Below are positions 36,198 through 45,558 of a DNA stretch of 64,000 nucleotides, piece by piece. Numbering within the stretch: the first letter of the stretch is position 1; each line of letters begins with the position of its first letter. The stretch comes from Bacteroidota bacterium (GTDB taxonomy: Bacteria > Bacteroidota > Bacteroidia > Chitinophagales > Chitinophagaceae), in the NCBI GenBank assembly GCA_023423835.1, contig JAFAEW010000043.1:5889-69888 (forward strand), in the 5' to 3' direction. The notes under the pieces are model-generated. The model did no database searches and was not told where the DNA came from. It worked only from the letters and a program-made list of their open reading frames with translations. The translations under genes were made by a program, and so were the position numbers.

Positions 36198-37436
36198 ATG
36201 GCGGCGAATAAAATTCTCGTGGTAGCAGGCGGAGGAGCTGCAGGATTTTTTTGTGCCGTAAATGCGGCGCGGTTATATCCGCAACTAAAGGTGTTGATCC
36301 TTGAAAAATCATCCAAATTTCTCTCAAAAGTGAAGATCAGTGGTGGCGGCCGGTGTAATGTTACCCATCATTGCCTTGAGATTGCGGAACTGATCAAAAA
36401 ATACCCGAGAGGACAAAATTTTTTGAAGAAATCCTTTCACTGGTTTTCTCCCACCGATACCATTGAGTGGTTTCAAGAGAGAGGTGTGAAATTAAAAACG
36501 GAAGCAGATGGAAGAATGTTTCCTGTCACGGACAGTTCACAAACGATCATTGATTGTTTACTTACTGAAGCATTAAAATATAAGGTGTCTTTGCAGTTAA
36601 AAGTGGGATTAGATTCGTTTGACAAGGATGATGAAAAATTCCTCCTTTCTCTTTCTGATAAACGGCAAATTACATGCGATTTTCTTTGTATCGCCTGCGG
36701 CGGATTCCCAAAGGTCAATCAGTTTGAATGGCTGTTAAAGACCGGTCACACGATTGAGCCGCCGGTTCCATCGTTGTTTAGTTTCAATATTGCAGAGCCG
36801 GCATTACACAAGCTTTCAGGAGTGAGTGTGCAAAGTGTGCAGATAAAGCTTAAAGCCGAAAAGCTTTCAGCCGTGGGCCCTTTATTGGTAACGCATTGGG
36901 GATTAAGCGGACCGGCCATCTTAAAATTATCCGCATTTGGAGCGAGGATTCTATCCGGTGTGAATTATGATTTTGAAATCGTTGTAAATTGGATTCATGG
37001 TTTTGGTTTTTCACAACAGCGGTTGCAGGCCGAATGGAATGAACTGAAAAAAATCAACGGATCAAAGATGGTTCAATCGAAAAATCCTTTCGGACTACCG
37101 GCCAGATTGTTGGAATATTTTTTAGACCAAAGTGGAATAGATTTTCAGAAAAGGTGGGCTGATATTAATCATGGGGAGCAACAAAAATTGATTCATATTC
37201 TCACCGCTCAAACTTTACCGGTTAACGGAAAAACAACTTTCAAAGAAGAGTTTGTTACCGCCGGAGGAATAAAGTTAAACGAGATCAATCCAAATACGAT
37301 GGAAAGCAAATTGATCTCCAATCTTTTTTTCGCAGGAGAAATAATGGACGTTGACGGAGTCACCGGAGGCTTTAATTTTCAACATGCCTGGACGAGCGGA
37401 TGGATTGGTGCAAAGGCGATAGCTGGCAAAGAATAG
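36198..37436 (+). CDS. BaiN/RdsA (HI0933-like) family NAD(P)/FAD-dependent oxidoreductase
   Basis: A 412-residue flavoprotein. The N-terminal FAD-binding motif VVAGGGAAGFFCAVNAAR, the family hallmark KVKISGGGRCNVTHHC at about 48-63, and the C-terminal TAGGIKLNEINP and FAGEIMDVDGVTGGFNFQHA are diagnostic of the HI0933/BaiN family. Substrate is unknown for most members. It starts with no gap after map and so is probably co-transcribed and translationally coupled, an unusual neighbour for the ribosomal cluster. Confidence 0.9.
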   Translation: MAANKILVVAGGGAAGFFCAVNAARLYPQLKVLILEKSSKFLSKVKISGGGRCNVTHHCLEIAELIKKYPRGQNFLKKSFHWFSPTDTIEWFQERGVKLKTEADGRMFPVTDSSQTIIDCLLTEALKYKVSLQLKVGLDSFDKDDEKFLLSLSDKRQITCDFLCIACGGFPKVNQFEWLLKTGHTIEPPVPSLFSFNIAEPALHKLSGVSVQSVQIKLKAEKLSAVGPLLVTHWGLSGPAILKLSAFGARILSGVNYDFEIVVNWIHGFGFSQQRLQAEWNELKKINGSKMVQSKNPFGLPARLLEYFLDQSGIDFQKRWADINHGEQQKLIHILTAQTLPVNGKTTFKEEFVTAGGIKLNEINPNTMESKLISNLFFAGEIMDVDGVTGGFNFQHAWTSGWIGAKAIAGKE

Positions 37437-37518
37437 AAAATTGATTCAATGGCTGACACAGTTTCTCATTGCCCCGGGAAGAACACAATGTCATACATTC
37501 AAAACCAAGGTTTGCTCC

Positions 37519-38061
37519 TCAGTTCCCCGACAAATCAAATCTTCCTTCGGTTATTTTAATGGTATCCTTACAAGAGGGGTCATAAAGTGTTGCCCAAAAT
37601 GTACCGGAAATAACACCATTTAAGGTATCAAGTCGTGTGATAGCTAATTCGCCGGCGCAATAGGTTAAACTATCCAAAGAACTTAATTCACAGGAATCTT
37701 TAAGAGAAAAAAATCTTATTGCAGCATCACTTTCATTCGAAATCGTGTAATTTCCGATCGTTTTTAAGTTAACCATCCCGACTGCAATACTTTGTTTATC
37801 CAAATCACTTAAATAACGATAAGCAGAAACATTTAAATCACCTCCTGCAAATTCGGTATCATAATACCATGAAATATTTTTTGAACCAAATGCTCTATTT
37901 GGTAGCCACACTTCTCTGTTCAATAAAAAACCAAAGGTATTAGCGCCGCTCTGCGTCGCAGGCGGTAATTTGTCCTCCGGTGATATCGCCTCCTTACATT
38001 TACATCCCATGCAGGAAATGAGGAGAAAGAAAAAAAAGAGTATGCTTTTTCTATTTTTCAT
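37519..38061 (-). CDS. DUF6252-like lipoprotein, copy 1 of a tandem pair
   Basis: A 180-residue lipoprotein (signal ending LLISCMGC, with Cys residues CKCKE directly after). The mature start PEDKLPPATQSGANTFGFL is typical of DUF6252-like proteins of Bacteroidota. No enzyme motif is visible; the fold is probably all-beta. It is a near copy of the gene just upstream (38085-38627), with the two ends much more alike than the centre. The gap between the two genes is 23 bp, so they are probably co-transcribed. Function unknown. Confidence 0.8.
   Translation of the reverse strand: MKNRKSILFFFFLLISCMGCKCKEAISPEDKLPPATQSGANTFGFLLNREVWLPNRAFGSKNISWYYDTEFAGGDLNVSAYRYLSDLDKQSIAVGMVNLKTIGNYTISNESDAAIRFFSLKDSCELSSLDSLTYCAGELAITRLDTLNGVISGTFWATLYDPSCKDTIKITEGRFDLSGN
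37958..38014 (-). repeat. 57-bp direct repeat, copy 1 (5' part of the lipoprotein pair)
   Basis: This stretch is identical base for base to 38524-38580. It encodes the end of the signal peptide and the start of the mature protein in copy 1. Confidence 0.9.
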
Positions 38062-38084
38062 AAATTAAAACTTACATCTACTGT

Positions 38085-38627
38085 TCAATTTCCCTTTAAA
38101 TCAAATCTTCCTTCAGTTATTTTAATCGTATCCTTACACAAAGGGTTATAAAGTGTTGCCCAAAAAGTACCGGAAATAATGCCTATGGACGTATCAAGCC
38201 TAGTGATAGTTAGATCGCCTGTACAATAGATCAAGCTATCTCTTGTATAAATTTCGCAATTTTCTACCATGGAATAAAATGTAATACCTGCATCACTTGT
38301 GTTATTAATTACGTATTTACCCGTATGAGACATGTTGCGGGATCCGACTATAATTGTTTGTTTATTGTTTTCGTTTTCATATTTATAAGCACTTATCGAA
38401 AAGTCACCGCCTCCATATGTTGGATCGTAGTACCATGATGGATTCTTTGTGCCGCTAAACCCTTTGGGAAGCCACACGTCTCCATTCTCTAAAAAACCAA
38501 AGGTATTAGCTCCTATTTGGGTGGCAGGCGGTAATTTGTCCTCCGGTGATATCGCCTCCTTACATTTACATCCCATGCAGAAAGCGAGGAGAATGAAAAA
38601 AAGGAGTATCTGATTTCTATTTTTCAT
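38085..38627 (-). CDS. DUF6252-like lipoprotein, copy 2 of a tandem pair
   Basis: A 180-residue lipoprotein with signal ending FCMGC and mature start identical to copy 1 (CKCKEAISPEDKLPPATQ). The C-terminal part (GTFWATLYNPLCKDTIKI) also matches copy 1 closely, but residues of about 55-125 differ a lot. This points to duplication followed by faster change in the centre, or by conversion at the ends. It is the upstream member of the pair. Role unknown. Confidence 0.8.
   Translation of the reverse strand: MKNRNQILLFFILLAFCMGCKCKEAISPEDKLPPATQIGANTFGFLENGDVWLPKGFSGTKNPSWYYDPTYGGGDFSISAYKYENENNKQTIIVGSRNMSHTGKYVINNTSDAGITFYSMVENCEIYTRDSLIYCTGDLTITRLDTSIGIISGTFWATLYNPLCKDTIKITEGRFDLKGN
38524..38580 (-). 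repeat. 57-bp direct repeat, copy 2
   Basis: Identical to 37958-38014; the two copies are 566 bp apart, the length of one duplicated gene unit. Confidence 0.9.
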
Positions 38628-38652
38628 AAAAATGTTTTTGATATAGTTATAA

Positions 38653-40363
38653 TTATTTTTGTATGAGTAATTGTTTACTACTCCAGTTCATGCCATCAAA
38701 AACCGAAACTAAATAGATGCCTGAGTTTAACTCATTCAATGAAATCCTGGCGGTGCTTACCGCCGGCTTATATTCAATATTCTTTTGCAATTTACCAGAA
38801 CGATCGGTGATTCTTATTCCATAAATCAAATTTTTCCCAGCAGGTGCGTTAATGGTTACATAATTACCGGCGGGATTTGGCAGGAGTTGAAAATCAAGAC
38901 CAGGGCAATTGCTGTAAATGGTTACGCCGTCTGTTCTTGCTGCGCCACATAAATCATTGTAATTTAATTTTACTATACCGCCTCCTGAAACATCTGCAAA
39001 AGTAAAAGGCCCGCTTTCATTAAAAATAAAAATGTCACTGCCGGGGGGTATGTACCCTTTTGACCAGCTAAAATTTGTACCGTTTTCCGGCGGGGTAGCG
39101 TTCAATGACCATGTTTGATATGATCCTGTACACGTATTTGTCTGTTCGCTTACTATACTTAAAGACGGCGCCCCGATGTTTATGGCTCTTGTAATTACCT
39201 GACTGCATGTACTTATGGTGGCAGTAAGCGTAATAGTGCCATTTGCCAATGCCGTGATCATTACCGAACTATCGGTTAAAGGACTGATTTGGACAATGCC
39301 ACAGTGAAATCGACAAATATTAAATCGTAACCGCCGATATCATCAAGATGGTAATTAAAATCGTAGGTCAGTCTTGGGGCATTAATGGCATTAATAAAAT
39401 CTATATAAGTGTTGTTGTAAGTTACTATGTTGGGAGCTGCATGATGGGCATCATAACCCTCTACGACTATTAATGGCTTGGTAATGCTTCTTTCTACACC
39501 CTTTCTGCTGTATGACACGTAACAATAGCCTCCGTCATCAGTTGAAGTAACCGGGAAATATTTGTAAGTATCATAATTATAGGCATAACTTTGACTTGCG
39601 GCACTTTCAATTCTACCTACGTAGTATTTTGAGTAACATTCATACGAGTTTCCGTTATTTAAAAGCATTTTTATTTTTAGCTGCTTCATTCCGGTATCTT
39701 CATAATTAACAGATATTGGCGTTTCCCAACCAACCGCCTTGTATCCTTTTCCGTCATCAAAGTCTATATAAAAGCTACTTGCACTACCCGTTGTATTTTT
39801 AAAGAAGATGCTTTTTTTAAAAAGAAAGGATGCGGAACCCGTGTTATTTACTGCTATTGCAGGGCTAGCGGCAAAAATTATTTTATTTTTATAAGGTGAT
39901 TGTGTCCTTCCTGCTACATCTAAAACCTGGTTATTTTGAATTTCTAAAAGGTTATTCGAAAATGCATTTGTTTTTACATCATTGTAAGTTCCAAACAAAA
40001 CAGGTATCGGTGTAGGGAGACCATCTGCAATTAGCCCGTTAATTCTTGTATTTGCAGCCGAAGGAGTTGGATAATCATTAGTTGATGATCCCACATACGT
40101 GGTGTTCATTTGCCAATTAAGTGTCCTGAAGATATTCATATCAACCACGTTACTATCAGTGAGATTTCCATTAAACGGCTCTAAACTTATTAAAGGTACC
40201 CCAAACTCTTCTAAGTAGCCCGTTGGAACTTGTGTCTTGTCAAGGTTTTCAAAAATGTACTGGTACAAACCTTCAATAGTAGAAGTATCAGAAACTACAG
40301 GCGCGGCTGCGAAAACGCTTTAAACGTCAGTAATAAGCAAAACCAAAGTAAAGATTTTTTCAT
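38653..40363 (-). pseudogene. Broken T9SS-exported protein gene (two frame disruptions)
   Basis: Three pieces of one gene lie in different frames. An ATG at 40363 opens a signal peptide (MKKSLLWFCLLLTFKAFSQ) that hits a stop at 40295-40297. The body continues in another frame, open from 40319 to a stop at 39276 (IEGLYQYIFENLDK... to GGYDLIFVDF). The tail is open in a third frame and gives an Ig-like region (CGIVQISPLTDSSVMITAL) and a type A T9SS sorting domain (LLPNPAGNYVTINAP) ending at 38653. The body resembles exported Bacteroidota proteins in which a hydrolase core follows the IGGYDLIFVDF segment; no GxSxGG motif is left here, so an internal deletion is likely. Confidence 0.75.
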
Positions 40364-40648
40364 AACTAGAAGTTTACGAGGTGAAAACAGTTCATTAAAG
40401 ATAATTTCTTATTTTAATATTAACAAATTTTTTCCTTGTATTATGTTTCCTGTTTGAGGCTGTCCTCCAAAAATGAGGGTCTTCTCTAAGAAAGGGTTTT
40501 CAACATGACCTTGTTCGACTTTTCTCTTACAATTGAGAGGCAGTAAAAATTTGAGGTTATCCAGGTGCGGATGAATTGATGGCAACTAAAGCCAGAGATT
40601 GTGCAACGCTCCAATTGAAACGTTGATATCTAACGGTGAAAATTATTC
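40364..40648. other. Intergenic region without a recognisable gene
   Basis: These 285 bp lie between the broken T9SS gene and the end of ispG. Short hairpins are visible (for example CTCT/GAGA near 40525 and CAACG/CGTTG near 40602-40624), but none has a clear T run. No protein or RNA gene could be supported. Confidence 0.5.
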
Positions 40649-42652
40649 CTAACCAGGTTCGACCCATACTTCACTTTCCTTAAGAAGATTGATCAGTTCT
40701 TCCACAGCAATGGCACTGTCGACATTCCTTTTGATAACTTCCTTGCCTTTATAAAGTGTAATCTTTCCAACGCCACTCCCTACATATCCAAAGTCGGCAT
40801 CGGCCATTTCTCCCGGGCCATTCACAATACAACCCATTACGGCTATCTTAACACCCTTGAGGTGATTCGTAACATTTCTGATTTTCGCCGTTGTTTCCTG
40901 CAGGTCAAAGAGCGTTCTGCCGCAACTGGGGCAGGAGATGTATTCCGTCTTTGAGATTCTCGTTCTTGTAGCCTGTAAAATGCTGAATGCGCTGCTATTT
41001 ATGAATTGCTCGATGCTTTTGTTATCAACATAGTTTCTGCCGCTTGCATTAACATTATTTGCTTCAGCGTAGGCATCGGAAGTTAAACCCAGCCAAACGC
41101 CATCTCCCATTCCATCGAGTAATAAACCGCTGCATTCGGTTGCGAAATGGATCAAATGTTCATCGGCAGTATGTTTATTGCTGTTGACCGACAAAACGAC
41201 CGGATTCCGGATCCCCCGGTTCATAAGTTCTACAAACATTCTTCTTACAGCCTGCATTGCATTTTTTCTTTTGCTTGACAGGCAGATGACTACGTTCCGG
41301 CGATTTGCAATTTTTTCCAGTGCGCTGAAATCGTTGATCGTTGTTTCATCACTAAAGCAGTCGAGCATTACGAAATTCAACTGCTCGCTTACTGCCATGC
41401 TGTTGATAAATCCGGTTGCATCGAAAACCGGAAAATGCTTTGTTTTATCCTCTGCTTTCATCCAGGCCGCCGGATAGGAAATTACTTTTAACGTGCCCGG
41501 TAATTTAAAGTCAGGAAGATTATGGCCGGTAAAAACATAATCCGCAGCCGTATCACTTATGTTCCATTTATCGAGGAGCGGAATATAGGTGTAACCAATA
41601 CTTTTAAAGTCCTCTCTTTCAATCTTTCTCAGTTTTGAAAGATCGGCAATAACTACGGGAACCTGTTTTTCTCCGATATTTTGAACGGCGAAACTGTTTC
41701 TCCGGCTGTAGGAAAAGGCGTCATAAGGGAGCTTCTCAACGGGAGGAACCTTTCCCGGGCAGGAAATATGGTTTTCATATCTTTTAACCAGATCACGGCA
41801 AACCGGCAATTCAAATTCGGAATCTTCCGTGAGACTTACGCGGATGGTGTCTCCTATGCCGTCTTCGAGCAAAGTTCCGATACCTGCCGCACTTTTCACC
41901 CTTCCGTCTTCACCATCGCCCGCTTCAGTTACGCCCAGGTGTAGCGGATAGCATTCTTTAAATTCATCCTGCATTTGTTTTATCAAAAGCCGGTAAGCCT
42001 GCACCATCACCTGCGGGTTGCTCGCCTTCATACTCAGGACGATGTTGTGAAAAGATTCATCCCTTGCTATTCTTAAAAACTCCATCGCACTCTCAACCAT
42101 TCCCATAGGCGTATCGCCATAACGGCTCATGATCCTGTCGCTCAAACTGCCATGATTGGTACCGATCCGCATCGCGGTTCCATATTCCTTGCAAATCTTT
42201 ATCAGCGGCGTAAACCGGTTCCTGATTCTGTCGATCTCTTCGAGGTAATCACGGTCTGAATATTCAATCAGTTCAAACTTCTTTTTATCGATATAATTTC
42301 CCGGGTTGATGCGAACTTTCTCAACGATCCGGGCTGCGATTTCGGCTGCATTTGGTGTAAAATGAATGTCGGCAACAAGCGGTGTGGCATAACCGCGTTT
42401 CCTGAGTTCATTTTTTATGTTGATGAGATTTTCTGCATCTTTTTTTGAAGGTGCCGTAATCCTTATCAATTCAGCGCCTGCCTCAATACATCGGATAGAT
42501 TCTTCAACCGTTGCCATCGTATTCATAGTGTCGGTTGTCGTCATCGTTTGTATCCTGATGGGATGAAAATTTCCAATGAGAAGGTTTCCCACCTTAACTT
42601 CAAGGGTTTTCAGGCGTTTATACTCGGTAAGCGATTCACAATATAGCTGCAT
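40649..42652 (-). CDS. ispG: 4-hydroxy-3-methylbut-2-en-1-yl diphosphate synthase (large, three-domain form)
   Basis: A 667-residue IspG (GcpE), the Fe-S enzyme that makes HMBPP in the MEP isoprenoid pathway. The TIM-barrel domain begins VKVGNLLIGNFHPIRIQTMT, followed by ADIHFTPNAAEIAA and KVRINPGNY. An inserted domain of about 250 residues lies between barrel and C-terminal domain, as in plants and Bacteroidota; E. coli IspG has about 370 residues. The 4Fe-4S ligands are Cys574 and Cys577 (SCPSCG), Cys608 and Glu615 (GCIVNGPGE). It has a TAnnTTTG box 22 bp upstream. Confidence 0.96.
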   Translation of the reverse strand: MQLYCESLTEYKRLKTLEVKVGNLLIGNFHPIRIQTMTTTDTMNTMATVEESIRCIEAGAELIRITAPSKKDAENLINIKNELRKRGYATPLVADIHFTPNAAEIAARIVEKVRINPGNYIDKKKFELIEYSDRDYLEEIDRIRNRFTPLIKICKEYGTAMRIGTNHGSLSDRIMSRYGDTPMGMVESAMEFLRIARDESFHNIVLSMKASNPQVMVQAYRLLIKQMQDEFKECYPLHLGVTEAGDGEDGRVKSAAGIGTLLEDGIGDTIRVSLTEDSEFELPVCRDLVKRYENHISCPGKVPPVEKLPYDAFSYSRRNSFAVQNIGEKQVPVVIADLSKLRKIEREDFKSIGYTYIPLLDKWNISDTAADYVFTGHNLPDFKLPGTLKVISYPAAWMKAEDKTKHFPVFDATGFINSMAVSEQLNFVMLDCFSDETTINDFSALEKIANRRNVVICLSSKRKNAMQAVRRMFVELMNRGIRNPVVLSVNSNKHTADEHLIHFATECSGLLLDGMGDGVWLGLTSDAYAEANNVNASGRNYVDNKSIEQFINSSAFSILQATRTRISKTEYISCPSCGRTLFDLQETTAKIRNVTNHLKGVKIAVMGCIVNGPGEMADADFGYVGSGVGKITLYKGKEVIKRNVDSAIAVEELINLLKESEVWVEPG

Positions 42653-42673
42653 CTTAAATAATTAATGGCTGCG

Positions 42674-42681
42674 CAAATTTA
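42674..42681 (-). promoter_or_regulatory. -7 element upstream of ispG
   Basis: On the minus strand the sequence reads TAAATTTG, matching TAnnTTTG, and ends 22 nt before the ispG start. No clear -33 TTG was found at the right distance. Confidence 0.5.
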
Positions 42682-42720
42682 CGACTTTACAGCCGACGGC
42701 GGTTTTAGCGGTTTTCGTTT

Positions 42721-43779
42721 TTAGGAGTTTGATGATAAAACTTTTGAAAATCTTTTAACATCCGCCATCGGATCAATGGGTGAATTTGAGGTCAAATGAT
42801 CGGCAAGTTGCCGGGCAAAGAAGGGCGCTAGTGAGCATCCTTTCGTTCCCATTCCATTTAAAATGGCAATGTTTGGATATCGAGGGTGAAGTCCGGCAAA
42901 CGGTCTTCTTTCCACGGTTGCCGGTCGCTCGGCTGCCAAATGATCTACTATTCTGAACGGAAGCTTGAGCCAGTTTTTAAGCTGTGTTTGCACCCTTTCC
43001 TTAAAAGCGGGATTGGGAAGCGCATCCTGATAATTCCATTCATAGCTCGAACCGATCCAAAAAAGATCTTCCTCCCACGGAACAATGCTAAGGGATTGTT
43101 TATAAATATGACCTCGCGGAAGCCCGGGAATTTCGGCGATTATTGCCTCTCCCTTGTTATTGGCAAATGGCAGCCGGTCAAACGGAGAATCTGCGAAATG
43201 AGAGGCGCCATTGCAAAAAACGATCTTTTCGGCTTCAACATGTCGCCATCTTACCTTTCCGTCCTTAAAGTTGCAATCGCGCCATTGGAAGGTTTCTTCT
43301 ATCAAAAGATCCTTTTGTCTTAAAACCCCTCTCCAGAAATTGAGCATTGTATTAAGGTCAACAATAAAACATGGAGCAATCCTCCCGGCTCCATAATGGA
43401 AATTGAACAACCGCTTCCATTCATCCGTATCCTTTTCCTCGTGTAAGAATTCATTTTCCTCCAACTGCCGTTGTAAAAAGGACTGTTGCATTTGAACACT
43501 GGGATGGAAATCTATCAGCCCGGTCTCCTTTATTATCGGCCGGCCAATCATTTCCCCCCATTCGTGATATGCCGGTTTGGCAAATGCAATGAGTTTTTCA
43601 ATCATCCAGGTTCTTACGATCCTTCTTCCCGTTACCGGATTGATGACGCCACTCGCAATGCGGCTGGAGGAGGTTATCCCGTCATCCACTACAGCAACAT
43701 GTTTTCCCGCTTCGATGAGGTATTTACTCAAAAAAGTTCCGGAAATTCCCTGCCCGATGATTAGAAAATCTGTTTGCAT
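42721..43779 (-). CDS. FAD-dependent oxidoreductase (DAO family)
   Basis: A 352-residue flavoenzyme with the dinucleotide-binding N-terminus TDFLIIGQGISGTFLSKYL and the second FAD segment SSRIASGVINPVTGRR, typical of D-amino-acid oxidase-like proteins. The C-terminal PATVERRPFAGLHPRYPNI and NGMGTKGCSLAPFFARQLA complete the FAD site. The substrate is not clear; the domain also resembles the oxidase half of MnmC. It starts 3 bp after the HAD phosphatase stop and is probably co-transcribed with it. Confidence 0.85.
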   Translation of the reverse strand: MQTDFLIIGQGISGTFLSKYLIEAGKHVAVVDDGITSSSRIASGVINPVTGRRIVRTWMIEKLIAFAKPAYHEWGEMIGRPIIKETGLIDFHPSVQMQQSFLQRQLEENEFLHEEKDTDEWKRLFNFHYGAGRIAPCFIVDLNTMLNFWRGVLRQKDLLIEETFQWRDCNFKDGKVRWRHVEAEKIVFCNGASHFADSPFDRLPFANNKGEAIIAEIPGLPRGHIYKQSLSIVPWEEDLFWIGSSYEWNYQDALPNPAFKERVQTQLKNWLKLPFRIVDHLAAERPATVERRPFAGLHPRYPNIAILNGMGTKGCSLAPFFARQLADHLTSNSPIDPMADVKRFSKVLSSNS

Positions 43780-43782
43780 CGT

Positions 43783-44454
43783 TTATCGCCTTTGCTGCAG
43801 CATATTCAAATGAAGTTCGCCAAAGTTTTGAAGAGAAGATAGCTTCAGGTCTGCAATTGACCATCGCTCAAGTTTCTGTTGCTGATGATGGGGCACCACC
43901 ACGCATTTCATCCGCGCTGCCTTAGCTGCTATTAAACCATAAAATGAGTCTTCAAAGCAAATACACTGCAAGGGGTTGGACGAAAGCGCTTCCGCACAAT
44001 TCAGATATACCATTGGATGGGGTTTGCCATAAGGAAGAAATTCAGCCGAAGTGGCTGCACTGATGAACGGTTTTATTCCACAAAGGTCCATCACCGGTTC
44101 TATCACTGATAAAGGCGATGAAGATGCGAGGCCAATTTTAAAATCTCTTTCGTAAAAAAAACGGATGATGTGATGCACGCCCGGAAGCATTGTTCCCTTG
44201 TCGCGGATCTTTTTTAGCACCCGGTCAATAATTTCCTTCTCCAGCGATTTTAGTTTTTCATCACTGAAATTAAGATGGTTGAACCAGCTTTCCACACACT
44301 CTTTGGTTCTCAGTCCGGTATTGGCCTCATGTTGTTCGGCCGTTAACCGGATGTCATATTGATGCAATACTTCATTGGCCGCCTCATTCCAGAGAGGCTC
44401 GCTGTCGATGAGCAAGCCGTCCATATCGAAAATCACCGTATCTAAATACATCAT
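43783..44454 (-). CDS. HAD-superfamily phosphatase, HxpB/YniC-like
   Basis: A 223-residue HAD-IA phosphatase. The four motifs are FDMDGLLIDSEP (nucleophile Asp10, acid Asp12), LASSSPL (motif II), YGKPHP (motif III Lys) and CFEDSFYGLIAAKAA (motif IV). The sequence around the cap domain resembles hexitol phosphatase HxpB, so a sugar-phosphate substrate is likely. The ATG at 44454 is chosen over a TTG three codons upstream because a promoter box lies just before it. The DAO flavoenzyme follows after 3 bp. Confidence 0.88.
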   Translation of the reverse strand: MMYLDTVIFDMDGLLIDSEPLWNEAANEVLHQYDIRLTAEQHEANTGLRTKECVESWFNHLNFSDEKLKSLEKEIIDRVLKKIRDKGTMLPGVHHIIRFFYERDFKIGLASSSPLSVIEPVMDLCGIKPFISAATSAEFLPYGKPHPMVYLNCAEALSSNPLQCICFEDSFYGLIAAKAARMKCVVVPHHQQQKLERWSIADLKLSSLQNFGELHLNMLQQRR

Positions 44455-44460
44455 AGCGGG

Positions 44461-44468
44461 CAAAGATA
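44461..44468 (-). promoter_or_regulatory. -7 element upstream of the HAD phosphatase
   Basis: The minus strand reads TATCTTTG, a match to TAnnTTTG. Transcription would start near 44458, which excludes the TTG at 44463 and supports the ATG at 44454 with a very short leader. Confidence 0.55.
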
Positions 44469-44492
44469 GGGCGGTAAAAGTACGATTAGACT

Positions 44493-45437
44493 TTAAGCAG
44501 GATATTCTGCAATTCCAAGCTTTTCAAGACTACCCATAATGGCGTTAAAGGTATCGGTATCACTTAGCTTCTGGGGAATAAATTTTTCGCCGATCACCTG
44601 TTCATACAATTCGATGTAACGCCGGGAAATCGTTTCTACCCAATCGTCACTCATGTGGGGCACGTGCTGGCCTTCTTTTCCCATGAAATTATTTTCAATC
44701 AGCCATTCCCTTACAAATTCCTTACTGAGCTGCTTTTGTTTTTCACCTTTGGATTGTCTCTCAGCATATCCATCCGCATAAAAATAGCGGCTTGAGTCCG
44801 GTGTATGAATTTCATCCATCAGGTAAATTGTATCGCCGATTTTTCCGAATTCGTACTTGGTATCAACGAGAATCAGTCCTCTCTTGGCAGCGAGGGCTTT
44901 ACCGGCTTCAAACAGCCTGAGCGAATAGTCGCTAATCTTTTCCCATTCTTCTTCCGTAGCCAGCCCATGTTGAATGATTTCTTTGGCTGAAATATCTTCA
45001 TCATGCCCTTCAGAAGCCTTTGTGGAAGGTGTAATAATCGGAGCGGGAAAAAAATCGTTTTCCTTCATATTTTCAGGAAGGGAAATGCCGCAGAGTTTCC
45101 GCTCACCCGATGAATAGACCCGCCATGCATGACCGGTAAGATTTCCCCTCACCACCATTTCAATCTTAAACGGATCGCATTTCCTCCCGATGGTGGCATT
45201 GGGTGCAGGCGTATCAAGAAACCAGTTTGGACAGATTTCCCGTGAAGCCTGCAGCATATAGGCGGCAATCTGGTTCAATACCTGCCCTTTAAAGGGAATT
45301 AAACGGGGAAGTACAACATCGAAGGCAGAAATCCGGTCACTCACGATCATGATCAGATATTGATCATCGATGGTAAAAACGTCCCTAACTTTTCCTGTAT
45401 AGCTGCCTGTCTGATGCGGAAATTTCATGTGGATCAT
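44493..45437 (-). CDS. purC: Phosphoribosylaminoimidazolesuccinocarboxamide synthase
   Basis: A 314-residue SAICAR synthetase, purine synthesis step 8 (CAIR + Asp + ATP). Recognised by [20 protein letters not shown] and [10 protein letters not shown] at the ATP site, [36 protein letters not shown] and a [14 protein letters not shown] segment. The length is that of the longer, yeast-like type common in Bacteroidota. Two ATG codons are possible, 45437 and 45428 (MKFPHQTG). A promoter box at 45442-45449 would leave almost no leader for the first, so translation may begin at 45428. Confidence 0.96.
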   Translation of the reverse strand: MIHMKFPHQTGSYTGKVRDVFTIDDQYLIMIVSDRISAFDVVLPRLIPFKGQVLNQIAAYMLQASREICPNWFLDTPAPNATIGRKCDPFKIEMVVRGNLTGHAWRVYSSGERKLCGISLPENMKENDFFPAPIITPSTKASEGHDEDISAKEIIQHGLATEEEWEKISDYSLRLFEAGKALAAKRGLILVDTKYEFGKIGDTIYLMDEIHTPDSSRYFYADGYAERQSKGEKQKQLSKEFVREWLIENNFMGKEGQHVPHMSDDWVETISRRYIELYEQVIGEKFIPQKLSDTDTFNAIMGSLEKLGIAEYPA

Positions 45438-45441
45438 TCAG

Positions 45442-45449
45442 CAAAAATA
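45442..45449 (-). promoter_or_regulatory. -7 element upstream of purC
   Basis: The minus strand reads TATTTTTG, matching TAnnTTTG. It lies 5 bp from the first possible start codon and 14 bp from the second, so it bears on start choice. No clear -33 element was found. Confidence 0.45.
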
Positions 45450-45558
45450 CCGGATTTAAATATTTAATGCGAGCATTTGGCAGGGTAGAAATCGTTGGAA
45501 TAATATTTTTTTTTCCTAGTTCAACAAATGTTATTATTGTATACCAAACAACTTTTTT

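Noticed and set aside
37441..37623. Short plus-strand reading frame after the BaiN-like gene
   Set aside because: It overlaps the 3' end of a well-supported lipoprotein gene and shows no protein features.
40364..40648. Small RNA or IS remnant upstream of the broken T9SS gene
   Set aside because: Only short hairpins without T runs; no transposase-like peptide or terminal repeats.
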